From Lepus europaeus (Eukaryota > Chordata > Mammalia > Lagomorpha > Leporidae): 64,000 nucleotides of DNA. Location of the stretch: the NCBI RefSeq assembly GCF_033115175.1, contig NC_084850.1:102983439-103047438 (forward strand), read 5' to 3'. The notes below the pieces were generated by a model. The model saw only the letters and a list, made by a program, of their open reading frames with translations. It was not told the DNA's origin and did no database searches. The translations under genes were made by a program, and so were the position numbers. Below, piece after piece: positions 22,956-33,955 of the stretch (positions within the stretch are counted from its first letter, which is position 1; each line of letters opens with the position of its first letter).

Positions 22956-24576
22956 TATCTTCCCTTCCATCTCCCCCTGCCCCATTAAAATGCTTTCTAA
23001 AAAAAATCCTTCTTAGGAAATTATATTTAAAATAAGCAGTCATATTCTACCTCCTACACAAGGCATATCAATGAATATTAATGAACCATTGTTTATAAGT
23101 GGGACCTGCTGAAGGAGGAATTTTGGACTGTGAACCTCTGTCATGTCATAGGCACTGTAAGGTCTTATGGGGATATGAACCAAGCTCCAGGCATGCAGCT
23201 CTGAAAGATGCCGCACATCAACAATAGCCAATGTTAGTGGGATGAAGGTGAACAGCTTCCAGAAGCCTCTCTGTGTTCTAAGCATGATGTTCATTGATTC
23301 TCACAGCATTTTTGAATGGTAAGGTATAGAAATGGAATTTCTCTCCTTCTCTCTCCTCTATTTCTCCTTGGAATTGGAGAGTAAGAACATAGAGAAAGGT
23401 TAGGTGAATTGCCTAGCATCACTTAAAAGAGAGCAGTCAAGCCAGGACTCTGTCTGTTGCTCATTCCACAAATCTGTACTTCCTGTAACTTAAATAGGTC
23501 TGTGTTTTAATGAATTCATGGCATATGGGCCATAATAATCAAAGCGACTGGCATTTCCTGGAATTTATGTTCTGGTGGGGAATAGGTCGTTTTCTACTTT
23601 TGAATGACTTCTCACATGCCTAGCTTTGGAGTTAAGAAACTTGAAATTAAGTGAAAATAGTTTCTGGAATAAGCACTGCTTTGTTTGTTTGTTTGTTTGT
23701 TCTGCTATCTGTACCCATATCTCCTTTCCCTACTCCCACACGCCACCCCCACCTAATAACTACCACCACCATTTCTTTCCTGGCATTTTAAGAGTGAGTG
23801 ATAACAGTGTTCTTAAAGAGTGTCATGGAAGAAGAAAATTATTTTGTTTGCAATCTTCTCCTTGAACAGAGAAAGACATTCACAGTCCTTCATCATCCAT
23901 CATCCCTGGTGACCTACTGTTGTTGGACTTTTGTCTGTAGACAATGAACTCTCCTTTTGACTTGGATTTGTATTTTTTTTATTTCTAAATAGTCTTATTG
24001 ATCCAGATAGCAGTGATCATCTGTGAATTCACGAATGGCCAGACCTATGTGTTCTGTCTTTGACAGAGTCTTCCAGAGTTTTCCTTGAGTGGGAGAGCAG
24101 CAGCTTGTTTACCGAGGATCTGTTTGATCCCCTTTGAGTCACCATTGAGTATTTGTTGTGGGCATTTAATTCTCAGTAAACATTAATACCAACTGATACC
24201 AGTGAGCTTACATAAATACCCTTAACACCACTATTACTGTGTGTGTTGTGTTCCTAAGTGAGTGAAGTTCCCCTAATGCCTGATAATTTCTTCTCCAGCA
24301 AGTCTCTGGTTGCAGTGAATGGTTGTGATTTTTTAAGGACCTCAAGTTGAGTTTCTAGGGAGTGTTTTTACAGGAACTTTCTTCATGCTTTTCCTCTCTT
24401 ACTAAGGTCTTATGCATGCAGTTCTTGCTGGCATATAAGAACCCTTTAAACTGGAATTCCTGAGCATTTCTGTAAAATGTATTCGTTTCTGAGACAGACT
24501 GTCATGGGAGCTATTTAGAGTCCACATCACTCTGTCTGAGAGCTGCATGATGCACTTTTCCAAGCATATCCTTAAC
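22956..24576. other. No gene seen; MIR relic near 23290-23470
   Basis: Mostly single-copy-looking DNA. The stretch around 23385-23450 ('gagaaaggttaggtgaattg', 'agccaggactctg') resembles an antisense MIR. A (TTTG)n run lies at 23682-23701. Confidence 0.4.
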
Positions 24577-24696
24577 TCAAACTACAAAAGACTTCAGTTT
24601 GCAGAGTATTTTCAGAGCCTGGGCAATGTCAGCCAACTGTAGATCTTCAGGGTCTTCTTTTGCGTTAGCAGCCCTCCAGAAGTACCACTCGAATTT
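24577..24696 (-). other. Candidate terminal coding exon (weak)
   Basis: On the minus strand an AG that could be a splice acceptor ends at 24697. It is followed by 39 codons with a helical, charged composition (K-F-E-W-Y-F-W-R start, acidic E-D-P-E-D-L centre, L-K-S-F-V-V end) and a TGA at 24577-24579. The frame stays open upstream to 24939, but that part does not look protein-like. I do not recognise the protein. There is no clear polypyrimidine tract and no AATAAA nearby. It could equally be a chance frame or conserved noncoding DNA. Confidence 0.2.
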
Positions 24697-26750
24697 CTGG
24701 AATAAGTTCTCAGTACACGAAGCCCCATGGCAGGAGCCCAGGTTCCCTGGCTTCCAGGAAGGCCCTTTTCTCTGTGTTGAAGTTACCCCTGCAACACACT
24801 TAAGTGAGAATGTTTGGAATTCCGAAGTTAATATAATAAGAAGGCAACCTCTAGGTTTCAAAGATTTCAGTTCAAATGTAAACATCAGGAAAGTGAAGAG
24901 TTCAGTCTCCTGGGTTTTGGATTCATTACAGATGTGCAAGTCTTGGGGTGCATGGGGGATTCACAAAGTCCTCTTCTCACTGAGAGGGGAGAAAAGAGCA
25001 ACATTTTCCCAGGAATTCAATTGGGGCAGGTACACAGTATCTATGCTGGATCCTGTGAGTGTTTGATGGGGCAAGAGTGTTCCCATGGTAATTCCCCGAG
25101 GTTAACCAGCTGTGACAGGGAAAAGTGATAGCCACATGATTCATGAATGTGTATGACCACACTGTCCCAGGCCAGGTTCATGGGTCACATAATGACCAGT
25201 GTCTGAGGTCAGGTTTCAAGTTGCTGCATGTTCTGTCCTCTAGCAAAAGGAAAGAGAAGCAGTATGTGTCAACTTAAATAATACCCATATGCTTGATTCA
25301 ACACCAGTTAGGAAGGGAATTTTTTTAAGAGCAGAAGAAGAAAAAATTTTCCCCTTTGCTATTGCATGTGACTGGACTAGGAGAAAAATAGAAAGCTCAT
25401 AAGTTTACTTGGATTTCATTGCGTGTAGGCTGGTATCATTTAATTTATTTGGATCTTATAGAGCCTTTCAGATTCACAACCGGTTTACTGGGTTTGTGAA
25501 TTGATTATTTTACAACTTGAATGATGGATGGGAACATTCCACGGTTCATTGTGGGAAGACTATAGAAGAGAAAACAATGACTCATGGTGTAAGGCCATAG
25601 GCACGTCAAAATCAGAATCTGTACCAATTAAAATAACTTCCTCTTGAATCTCATATGACCCTGGGAAAGTGTATGATTTTTTTGCACCAGAATTTCAAAA
25701 CATTTAAGCTTCTGTAATGACTGATTTATTTAATTCCAAATGCATTAGCTCCTACAAATAGAACATGAGAGCGGGAATTGACCTAGTAAGTAGCACAGAT
25801 CAAATGAAAGAGGCCCAGCGACTTGCCTAAACCAATAAGTGGCAAACCCCAAACTAGAACATCAGAATGCATGGCTTTGTCTTTTAAACAAGACTGCCTT
25901 AGTTTTCATTTCCTTTGGCCACCCAAACAGTGTTGCATTTTGAGGTTATACATTTAAAAGCCATTCAGTGTGATATTTTGCTCCTTTTCTTATAATCAGT
26001 AGTACAACAAAGAAATATTGACATTCTGTTTTCTGCTCTGTTATTTACACATTGCATCAATTGAAGCACATGCAAAATTAAAGAAGACACTTTTGGGTGC
26101 TTCTATAGTGCTAGGTTCAAAAATCTTAGTGGAATACATATATTTATAAATATTCTTGAATTTTTTGAATTAAACTAGCTGTATTATAAGGAACCACTAT
26201 TTAAGGCAGTAGTTGAAAAATTTGATTTCCTATAGGCATAGGCTTAGAATAAGCTGAAATTAAATTGGGGCAGATTTATTAACTGAAGTTCAAGAGGCAT
26301 TGCTGAGCTACTCTTAACATGTTTCTCTTTTGACAAACAGCTAATAAATTCTTCACTTTTATTCACATTCCATTAATGATAATGTTTAATTGAGACTGTT
26401 TAATTCTGCAGCATTAATTTTGCCCTATATGTTCATCTTGTCGCACAATTGATAGAGAAAGGTCTTGATTTATAACATGTGATGATTCCTCTTATTTTTA
26501 AAAATTTATTTTGGCATTTTATGTTCAAGTAACAATATGATATTTCAGCAATTGCTGAATGCCCTTTATTCTTTCTCAAAGAATAGAAATCCTACCTGTT
26601 GTCCATGACTTTGTTCAAAGAGTAGTTTCTTTTTGAGGCAGTATTGATTTCTGCCCCTCCACAAATAGCAGAATAAATTTCTTCCTTTTTGACATTATCA
26701 AGGCTGTTTCATTATACATCTATGCTAGCACTTAGTTAAATCTGCCTTCT
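24697..26750. other. No gene seen; one MIR-like relic
   Basis: This is the longest stretch without an identified element. A diverged MIR-like segment is possible at 25770-25890 ('gaggcccagcgacttgccta'). The 155-residue plus-strand frame at 24599-25066 has no domain and overlaps the minus-strand candidate exon. Confidence 0.4.
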
Positions 26751-26754
26751 GAAT

Positions 26755-27560
26755 TCATTTATTTGTTGAATATCTACTATGTTCCAGGCATTGCTCTAGG
26801 CCTAGGGATAGAATAGTTAACAAAATTGACAAAGTTTTCAATCCCATGAAGATTATATTCTAGTGGATGTGCACAGATAATAAAATGAATAAGTAAGGGA
26901 ATTAGGGAGTACCAGCCAAAAGTGGGTTGCTCTATTGTATTGGGTAAAAAGAGAATATCTTTCTGGGACAATGACATTTGATCAGAAACCATAAGGAAAG
27001 GAGGGAGTGAGCTATGCAGATTTTTTTGGGGGGGAGCATTGCGTGCAGAAGGAATAACAAGTATGAAGGCCCTGAGGCAGGATTCTTCTTGGCAAGTTTG
27101 AGGAATAGCAATGTGGACAATGATGTGGAATGAGTGAGGGGGATAATGGAAAGGGATGAGATTAGACTATGGAAACAATTTGGAATTTTACTCTGAATGG
27201 AAAGGGAAGTCATTGGAAGGTGTTGAACTGATGAGTGACAGGGCTTTGGTATTGAGAATACACCATGGGTAGGCAAAAGGAGAAGGGGAGATAATGGTGA
27301 TTTGCACAAGGAAGTGATGAGATGTGCTCATATTCTGGTTATATTTTGAAGGTAGAACAGAATTGCATAATTAGTGAATTGGACATGAGGGATCAAAAGT
27401 CAAGGATGGTTCCAGTGACTTTTCCCAAAGCAGCTGGAAAAATGGAGTTCCCAGATACCAAGAAGAGGAAGGTGGTACAAAGAGCAGGCAAGGGGGGTCA
27501 GAGATCATGAGTCTTGTTTTTTAGATTTGTTAATTATTCTTTTTATTTTAAATATAATTC
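26755..27560 (-). repeat. Ancient L2-like mammalian repeat, antisense
   Basis: It begins with the reverse complement of an L2 3' end ('tgttgaatatctactatgtt' and 'ccaggcattgctctaggcc'). It continues with blocks I associate with the same old mammalian repeat, such as 'agaaggaataacaagtatga', 'ggccctgaggcagg' and 'aagtcattggaaggtgttga'. The same repeat appears to resume at 28590. Confidence 0.5.
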
Positions 27561-27607
27561 TCAATTGGGAGCAGTGTTGTGGCACAGTGGGTTAAGACAC
27601 CATCTGT

Positions 27608-27880
27608 AAAACAAACTTAAAAACAACACTACTAGTCGAACAATACCCTATACCTTGTGCGGTTGTGTGAGTGCAGCCTGTTGAAATCCTTGCTTAGTAT
27701 ATACTAAGTTGATCTTCTGTATATGAAGGTAATTGAAAATGAAACTCGATGAAGGGTGGGATGGGAGAGGGAGTGGGAGAGGGGAGAGCCACGGGAGGGA
27801 GGTTGGGGGGGGGAGCCACAACAATACAAAAGTTGCACTTTGTAAATTCACATTTATTAAATAACAAAAAGAATTTAAAA
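27608..27880 (+). mobile_element. Lagomorph L1 3' end, 5'-truncated
   Basis: The last 273 bp of an L1 with the G-rich stretch 'gggatgggagagggagtggg' and the terminus 'catttattaaataac'. It is flanked by a perfect 14-bp duplication, 'aagacaccatctgt' (27594-27607 and 27881-27894). It resembles 44990-45223, so both belong to one L1 subfamily. Confidence 0.95.
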
Positions 27881-28194
27881 AAGACACCATCTGTGACACT
27901 GGCGTCCCATATGAGCACTGATTTGAGTACAGGCTGTTCCACTTTTAATAGCGACTCCCTGCTAAGACACCTGGGAAAGCAATGAAAGATGACTGGAGTG
28001 CTTGAGCCCCTGCTATTCAGGTGGGAGACCCAAATGGAGTTCCAGTCTCTTGGCTTTGGCCTGGCTGAGCCCAGGCTGTTGAAGTCATTTGGGGAATGAA
28101 CTAGCAGATGAGACATCCATTCTCTCTCTCTCCCTCTCTCTCTCTCTCTCTTCATCTCTCTCTCTCCTCCCCTTCTTTCTCGATCTCTGCCTTT

Positions 28195-28520
28195 TTTTTT
28201 TGTTTGTTTGTTTGACAGGTAGAGTTATAGACAGTGAGAGAGAGAAACAGAGAGAAAGGTTTTCCTTCTGTTGGTTCACCCCCCAAATGGCCACTACGGC
28301 CGGCGCTGCACCTATCCAAAGCCAGGAGCCAGGTGTTTTTTCCTGGTCTCCCATGAGGGCGCAGGGCCCAAGCACTTGGGCCATCCTCCACTGCCTTCCT
28401 GGGCCACAGCAGAGAGCTGCATTGGAAGAGGAGCAGCCGGGACTAGAATACGGCGCCCATATGGGATGCCGGTGCTGCAGGCAGAGGATTAACCAAGTGA
28501 GCCATGATGCCGGCCCCTAC
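28195..28520 (-). mobile_element. CSINE, young, inside another CSINE's tail
   Basis: It lies between two copies of 'ctctgccttt' (28185-28194 and 28521-28530). It has the 'gacaggtagagttatagaca' type tail junction with (TTTG)n, and a well-preserved body and head. Confidence 0.94.
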
Positions 28521-28589
28521 CTCTGCCTTTCAAATAAATAAATAAATATTTTAAAAAATAATTATTAATTGAAATATCATATTCTAATT

Positions 28590-29220
28590 GAAAAGTCCTT
28601 AGTGAATTTTCACAAAGTAGCTGCACTTGTACCAGACATCCAGTCCAAGAAATGAAACACGATCAGAGATCCATAGATAGAGATGTGGATTTACAAGTCT
28701 GTTGTTTGGGGAGATATAAATATGAGATTTGGCAGCATAGAGATAGTAAAGTCTCGAAGTGAGATGCAATCACCCAGAAGTGGATGTAGATAAACAACAG
28801 GTCTGAGGATGAAGCTGTGGGACTTTATAACATTTAATAGTTGGATAGATGAAAGGGAAACAGGCAAGGAGGCTGAGAAGGAGTAGATGGTAAAATAGGA
28901 GGAGACCCAGGAAAGAATGAAAACAAAGAAAGAACATCTGTCAAGTACAGGAACTCTGGCAGGTATTGGGAACACAGCAGTGACCAAGGTCAACCAGTTC
29001 CCTGCTCTCATGGAGCTTGTCAAATGAAGGAGACAGACACATTAAAACAAAGTCGTATGTATCAAACCCATTAGGAAATATAATACAGGCTCTGAGAAAA
29101 ACAGTAGTGGAAAAATGTAAGGAGGGTCTGATTTAGTTGGGAATGGCTTCTCTCAGGAAATGGTATTTATGTTGAAGCTTTAAGGATAAAGAGGGATTTT
29201 ACATGTTCAAATTTGGGGAA
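28590..29220 (-). repeat. Ancient L2-like repeat, antisense, continued
   Basis: Blocks such as 'gggagatataaatatgagat', 'aacaacaggtctgaggatga' and 'ggaggctgagaaggag' continue the old repeat from 26755-27560. At 28945-29030 'ccctgctctcatggagcttg' marks another antisense L2 3' end. It is interrupted at 29221 by an LTR. Confidence 0.45.
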
Positions 29221-29502
29221 TGTAATAGTTTCCAGGTGCTGCTGTAACAAAATGCCATCAGATGGGTAGCTTGAGCCAACTGAAATCTCTTCTCTTACAG
29301 TTCTGGCAGTCGGCGGTCAGAAATCAAGGTGTAGCAAGGTCATGCTGTCTCTGAAGGTTCTAGGTAAGGATCCTTTCTTGTTTCTTCCAGCTTCTGGTAA
29401 CCCCAGGCATTCCTTGTCTTATGGAAGCCTAAATTCCAATCTCTGCCTCTGAATTCACATGGCCTTCTTTCCTGTGTGTGAGTCTCTATGTAGTCTCCTT
29501 TT

Positions 29503-29558
29503 TATAAAAATTAATTTTATTGATTGGAAAGGTGAAGTGTCTCTCTCTTTCTCTCTTT

Positions 29559-29651
<93 letters not shown>

Positions 29652-29908
29652 CATCCCCTGATTCACTTCCAAAATGGCCACAATGGCCAGGGCTGGGTCA
29701 GACCAAAGCCAGGAAATGGAAGCTTCCTTTGAGTCTCCCACGTGGATTCAGGGACCTAAGTACATGGGCCATCTTCTGCTGCTTTTCCAGGAGCATAAGT
29801 AGGGAGCTGGATCAGAAGCAGAGCAGCCAGGAGTTGAACTGGCACTCTCATAGAGCATGCTGGTGTCATAGGTGGTGGCTTAACTCACTACAACACAATA
29901 TTGGCCCC
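29503..29908 (-). mobile_element. CSINE with composite microsatellite
   Basis: It runs from 'ttataaaaattaattttatt' to 'caacacaatattggcccc'. It carries adjoining (CT)n, (CA)n and (GA)n runs between about 29560 and 29648. The rest of the body is diverged. Confidence 0.88.
29560..29648. repeat. (CT)n(CA)n(GA)n composite microsatellite
   Basis: CT runs from about 29560 to 29580, CA from 29581 to 29602 and GA from about 29606 to 29648. The CT and GA arms can pair to form a hairpin with CA in the loop. Confidence 0.95.
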
Positions 29909-29985
29909 TCTCCTCTTCCTAAAAGTATATTAATTAATTATTGGGTTTAGGACCTACCATGCATGTAGGATGATTTCACCAGAAG

Positions 29986-30172
29986 ATCCTTAAAGAAACT
30001 AGAAGAAAAGATCTTGAATGAAAATCTTGAATGCTTTAAATATAAAGAAATGATAAATGATTGAGGAGATAGGTTTTTTGTGATTGAATAGTACACAATG
30101 TACACATGTATCAAAATATCACATGGAACCCCATAAAAATGTACAATTTTTATGGCTCAGTTAAAAAAAAAA
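29986..30172 (+). mobile_element. Ancient L1 3' UTR end
   Basis: 'tagtacacaatgtacacatg', 'atcaaaatatcacatggaac' and 'cccataaaaatgtacaattt' are typical of the end of old L1 3' UTRs. It is followed by an A-rich run. It lies inside the MLT1-type LTR. Confidence 0.8.
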
Positions 30173-30173
30173 G

Positions 30174-30472
30174 ATCCTGGGGGTGGCTTTGTGGTGTAGC
30201 AGATTACCTGTGGCACTGGCATCCCATATGGGTGCACTTTTGTGCCTCATTTCTGATCCAGCTCCCAGCTACAGGCTTGGGAAAGCAGTGGAAAATGGCC
30301 CAAGTGCTTGGGCCCTTGACACCCACATGGGAGACCTGGAAGAAGCTCTTGGCTCTTGGCTTCAGCTTGAGTCAGTCCTGGCTGTTGCAGCCATATGGGG
30401 AGTGAACTAGAGGATGAAAGATTTCTTTTTCCCTCCCTCTGATTTTCAAATAAATAAATAAATAATATAAAA
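30174..30472 (+). mobile_element. CSINE
   Basis: It runs from 'tgggggtggctttgtggtgt' to 'ttttcaaataaataaataaa'. The CT tract is reduced. The flanks 'aaagatcct' (about 30170) and 'aaaagatcctt' (about 30472) look like its duplication. Confidence 0.9.
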
Positions 30473-30565
30473 AGATCCTTGGACAGTGACATCTACAAAT
30501 GAGGTCACGTGCCAAAACTGAGTGGAGATGAATTTAGGGGACACTATTCAATCCACTATAGGGAA

Positions 30566-31385
30566 TGGGCACAAAAGATAGTATGTTTGAAGCCAAGGTG
30601 TGCTGATGCTGAATTGAACCTGCTCTCAAGAGTCAATTATTAAATTTTCAGCAATTTGGCTATCTGGTTGACTTTACATTGATAACTTGAAATGGGTCAC
30701 AGGTGGGAGAATTTGCATCATGGAAATTGGCAAATGCTACAGATTCCCCAGGATTATTTTTATTTTTGTTGTTGTTTTTTCCTTCTGGAGTGACAGTTGT
30801 GAAACACTTTCCCTGAGCCACTGGTTTGAAGGCCATGAGTCCAAAAAAAAAAATAATGGTGCTTCTAGTCTGGCTGGACCCTGATGTAGTGGATCTGGAT
30901 GGAAGGGCCAGGGCAGGCCATAGAGGGTCTTGAAGATTGCAGCAAGGGTTTTGGATTTTAGCTCTGCAGCAACTGGGGGATCCTTGAGAATTTTCATTAG
31001 GGGCCATTTGCGGCAAAGCAGGGTCAGATTTATGTCACTGCTCTAGTAGTTTCTAAACCAGAGGACAGGTAAGAAATCCTTTGACAGGTATTTCATCATC
31101 ATCTTTTTGTATCCCCTTTGAAGTGTTCCACATAATAGGCATTTGATAAGTGCTGGTTGATCTAAATGCGGTTTTATAAATACCATGCAGGTGGTCAAAA
31201 CAATGATAAATAAGCCAGCAAACATAATCAAACCATAGTGTATCACGGAGACTTCACAAAAACTGTTCTGCCATTGTCATATACTATCCATTTAATACAC
31301 ACGTATTTAGAGCTGACTGTCTACAGGCACTGTGGGGCTGAGCAATGAAGAAAGCACAATCCTACTATTAAATTGGGATCATTCT
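30566..31385. other. No gene seen; old repeat relics
   Basis: The stretch 30885-31030 ('agagggtcttgaagattgca') resembles the same old L2-like repeat seen upstream. 31270-31360 resembles an antisense L2 3' end. The 118-residue minus-strand frame has no domain. Confidence 0.4.
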
Positions 31386-31700
31386 TTAAAGGATGCATTT
31401 GCTTATTTGAAAGCCAGTGTGTGTGTGTGTGTGTGTGTATGAGAGAGAGAGAGGGAGAGAGAGAGCGAGCGAGCTGCCATCTGCTGGGTCATTTCCCAAA
31501 TGGCTGAAAAAGCCAGGTCCAGGCCATGCTTAAACTAGGAGCTTGGAACTCCATATCGAGGTCTCTCCACATAGGTGGCAGGGGCTCAAGTACTTGGGCC
31601 ATCTTCTGCTGCTTTCCTAGGTGCATTAGCAGGGAGCTGGATCAGAAGCACAGTTGCACTCCAAAAGGTGACCTAACCAGCTGTGCCAGAACACTGGTCC
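31386..31700 (-). mobile_element. CSINE, diverged
   Basis: It runs from 'ttaaaggatgcatttgctta' to 'gtgccagaacactggtccc'. It includes (GT)n at 31416-31438 followed by a GA tract to about 31470. Confidence 0.87.
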
Positions 31701-31842
31701 CTTAAGTTGGAATCTTATAGAAAACATACAAAGCCTATCAGATAATCTTGAAATAAACTGGGTGACAAGGTAAACATGGAAGGCTCCTTTGAATTTGAGG
31801 GGCTTGGGGGAAGCTCCAACAGGAAGCAAACTTCTAATTTTT

Positions 31843-32152
31843 AAGATGTATTTATTTTGAAACCTTATTTGAGGCCAACAGACACACACAGAGAGATGGA
31901 GACAAAGAGGGCTTCCATCCTCTGGCCTACTTCCAAAATACCTGCCAATGGCCAGGGATGAGCTGGAGCCAAAACTAAGGGCTGGATCTGCATCCAGGTC
32001 TCGCATATAGGTGGCAGGAACACAAATTATTTGAGCCATCATTGCTGTGTCCCAAGGTGTGCAGTAACAGGAAGCTGGAGCTGGAACTAAACTGTAGGCA
32101 CTCTGATGTGTGATGCAGGCCTCTTAACCTCTAGGTTAAATGCTTGCCCCAC
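31843..32152 (-). mobile_element. CSINE, diverged
   Basis: It runs from 'aagatgtatttattttgaaa' to 'aaatgcttgcccc', with the expected block order. It is one of the most diverged copies in the window. Confidence 0.82.
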
Positions 32153-32354
32153 AAGCACTCTTTTAGAGACAGTAATGCCACATGGAACTATGCACTGAAT
32201 TCATGATTGCCCTCTAAAAACAAAAAAAGGATGGTAAGCAAGCTGGGAAGACTAAGGGGCTGGAGAGCTGTGTGCCCTTGAAATGACCCTGTCAGCGTGT
32301 TATATCCTCCACTCACCCACAGTCACTGTTTCTGTCACCTTTATTCCTTTTAGG

Positions 32355-33270
32355 CTGTGGTAGGCAGGCTTAGAAGGTAACTCGAAGTGAGCTTTGTCCT
32401 GGTCTAATCCTCTCCCATTAGAGTGTGGATAAAACCCACAGTTTCATGATAGTGCTCTTGAGCTGATGGTCCATAGTTGGCCCTCTGTATCTGTGGGTTC
32501 CACATCTATAGACTCGACCAATCATGGGTCAAAAATATCCTAAATATGTCGTATCCATGCTGAACATGTGGACTTTTTTCTTGTCATTATTCCTTGAGCA
32601 GTACAGTATGACTGCTATTTATACTCTATTAGGTAGTACAAGTACTCTAGAGATGATTTAAAGTATATAGGAGTATAGTATATACAAGTTCTATGCAAAT
32701 ACTATGTCATTTTACTTAAAGGACTTAAAATCAGTAGATTTTGATCTCTGCAGGGCTCTCCTGGAACCAAGGCCCCACGAATACTGAGAGTCAGTTGTAT
32801 AGCAAAAATATTATCCTGGGTGGGCCTGGCCTAATCAGGCAAGCATGCTAAAAGCAAAAAGTGTCCTTGAGCTGTTTGAAGAAGAGGAAGTCAAAGATTT
32901 GAGGCACTAGCAAGATTCAATGACCATCACTGGCATGAAATGGGGGGGCAGTGTCAGAGAGTGGGTGCATTTCTAAGAGCAGAGCATGGCCCCCAGATGA
33001 GAACCAGTAAGGAAAATAAGGAAGTGGGGACCTCAGTTCTAGAGCCACAAGAACTGAATTCTTCTAAGAATTAGAATGAACTTGGGAGTGGGTTTCTTCC
33101 CCTAGGTCTTCAGACAAAAACCCAGCCTTGATTTCAACCACTGATACCCTGAGGATAGAAGTGGCCACACTGTGGCTGACTCCTGATGTAACAGCACTGT
33201 GAACTAATACTTAGTGTTGCTTTAAGTTACTACACTTGTGGTCATTTCTTAGCCCACAACAGAAAATGAG
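32355..33270 (+). mobile_element. MaLR (MLT1-type) LTR, sense, interrupted
   Basis: After a Tigger-like insert, the text runs 'gggtgggcctggcctaatca', 'aggaagtcaaagatttgagg', 'ggggacctcagttctagagc' and 'tgcatttctaag'. It ends with 'taagttactacacttgtggt', the typical end of an MLT1-type LTR. The part before the insert (32355-32473) is strongly diverged. Confidence 0.7.
32475..32800. mobile_element. Tigger/MER2-like DNA transposon relic
   Basis: The left end 'agttggccctctgtatctgt' and the right end 'cgaatactgagagtcagttg' are imperfect inverted repeats. TA dinucleotides lie at both junctions (32474 and about 32799), as expected for a mariner/Tigger element. It is about 325 bp long, nonautonomous, with no transposase frame, and lies inside the MLT1-type LTR. 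Confidence 0.8.
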
Positions 33271-33715
33271 TGCCAGGGCCTCCACTCTGAAGGACCAGCT
33301 CAGGAATAGCCCAGAGAAGTCTGTGACGAATCATAGTCACTTAAGGGGGCAGGGGTGACACTATTACTAGATGTCATCACATATAATCATGACTTCACGA
33401 CTATCCTGTGACTTCCAATCACATTTATGGCTTTCCTTGATGACACTTCTGGCCATGCTATGACAAGCATGCTGTACTGTGGGCCATGCAGTCACTGAGG
33501 CAAATCGTTGCCACAGAGTAGGAAGCCACGTGAAATGCTGAATCATGCTCTTGCAGAATCTGAGGTGCTTTCTTGGGCTATAACTGTTTTCTTTTTGCAG
33601 GTTAAATAGGCACTTGAGGCTATAGTGCCTTGGACAGTGTCCAGACTTCGATTTGCTATACAGAAGCAGCAGCTTGTACAACAGAATCTAGTGACAAAAT
33701 GAATTGCAATATTGA
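33271..33715. other. No gene seen
   Basis: Single-copy-looking DNA. The 104-residue minus-strand frame (33367-33681) has no recognised domain. Confidence 0.4.
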
Positions 33716-33955
33716 TAGAAGTTTCTTTTTTTTTAAAAAAGAGATTTACTTATTTATTTGAAAGGTAGAGTTATAGAGATAGAGAAGGAGATAGAGAGAA
33801 AGATCCTCTATCTGTTGGTTCACTCATGGGCCAGGTCAAAGCCAGGAGCCAGGAGCTTCTTTGGGGTCTCCCACGTGGATGTGGGGGCCCAAGGACTTGT
33901 ACAACCTTATGCTGCTTTTCTCAGGCCATTAGCGAGGAGCTGTATCAGAGTGGAG

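Larger units (their letters stand above)
27567..28552 (+). mobile_element. CSINE, outer copy, interrupted twice
   Basis: The pieces are 27567-27607, 27895-28194 and 28531-28552. Read together they make one plus-oriented CSINE, with its CT tract at 28121-28184 and its 'tttcaaataaataaataaat' tail. The interruptions are an L1 3' end and a minus-oriented CSINE, each with its own duplication. Confidence 0.93.
29221..30560 (-). mobile_element. MaLR (MLT1-type) LTR, antisense, split by insertions
   Basis: The visible LTR pieces are 29221-29500, a short piece near 29912-29985, and 30473-30560. The opening 'ctgctgtaacaaaatgccat' and the block 'ttacagttctggcagtc' are typical of reversed MLT1 LTRs. A 5-bp duplication, 'gggaa' (29216-29220 and 30561-30565), flanks the whole. 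Two CSINEs and an L1 3' end lie inside. Confidence 0.75.

Noticed and set aside
24599-25066. 155-residue plus-strand frame in low-repeat DNA
   Set aside because: No recognisable motif and no splice or Kozak context that stands out. It is kept only as a competing frame to the weak minus-strand exon candidate.
29459-29950. 163-residue plus-strand frame with alternating T-H and R-E repeats
   Set aside because: It is a reading of the CT/CA/GA microsatellite and the CSINE around it.
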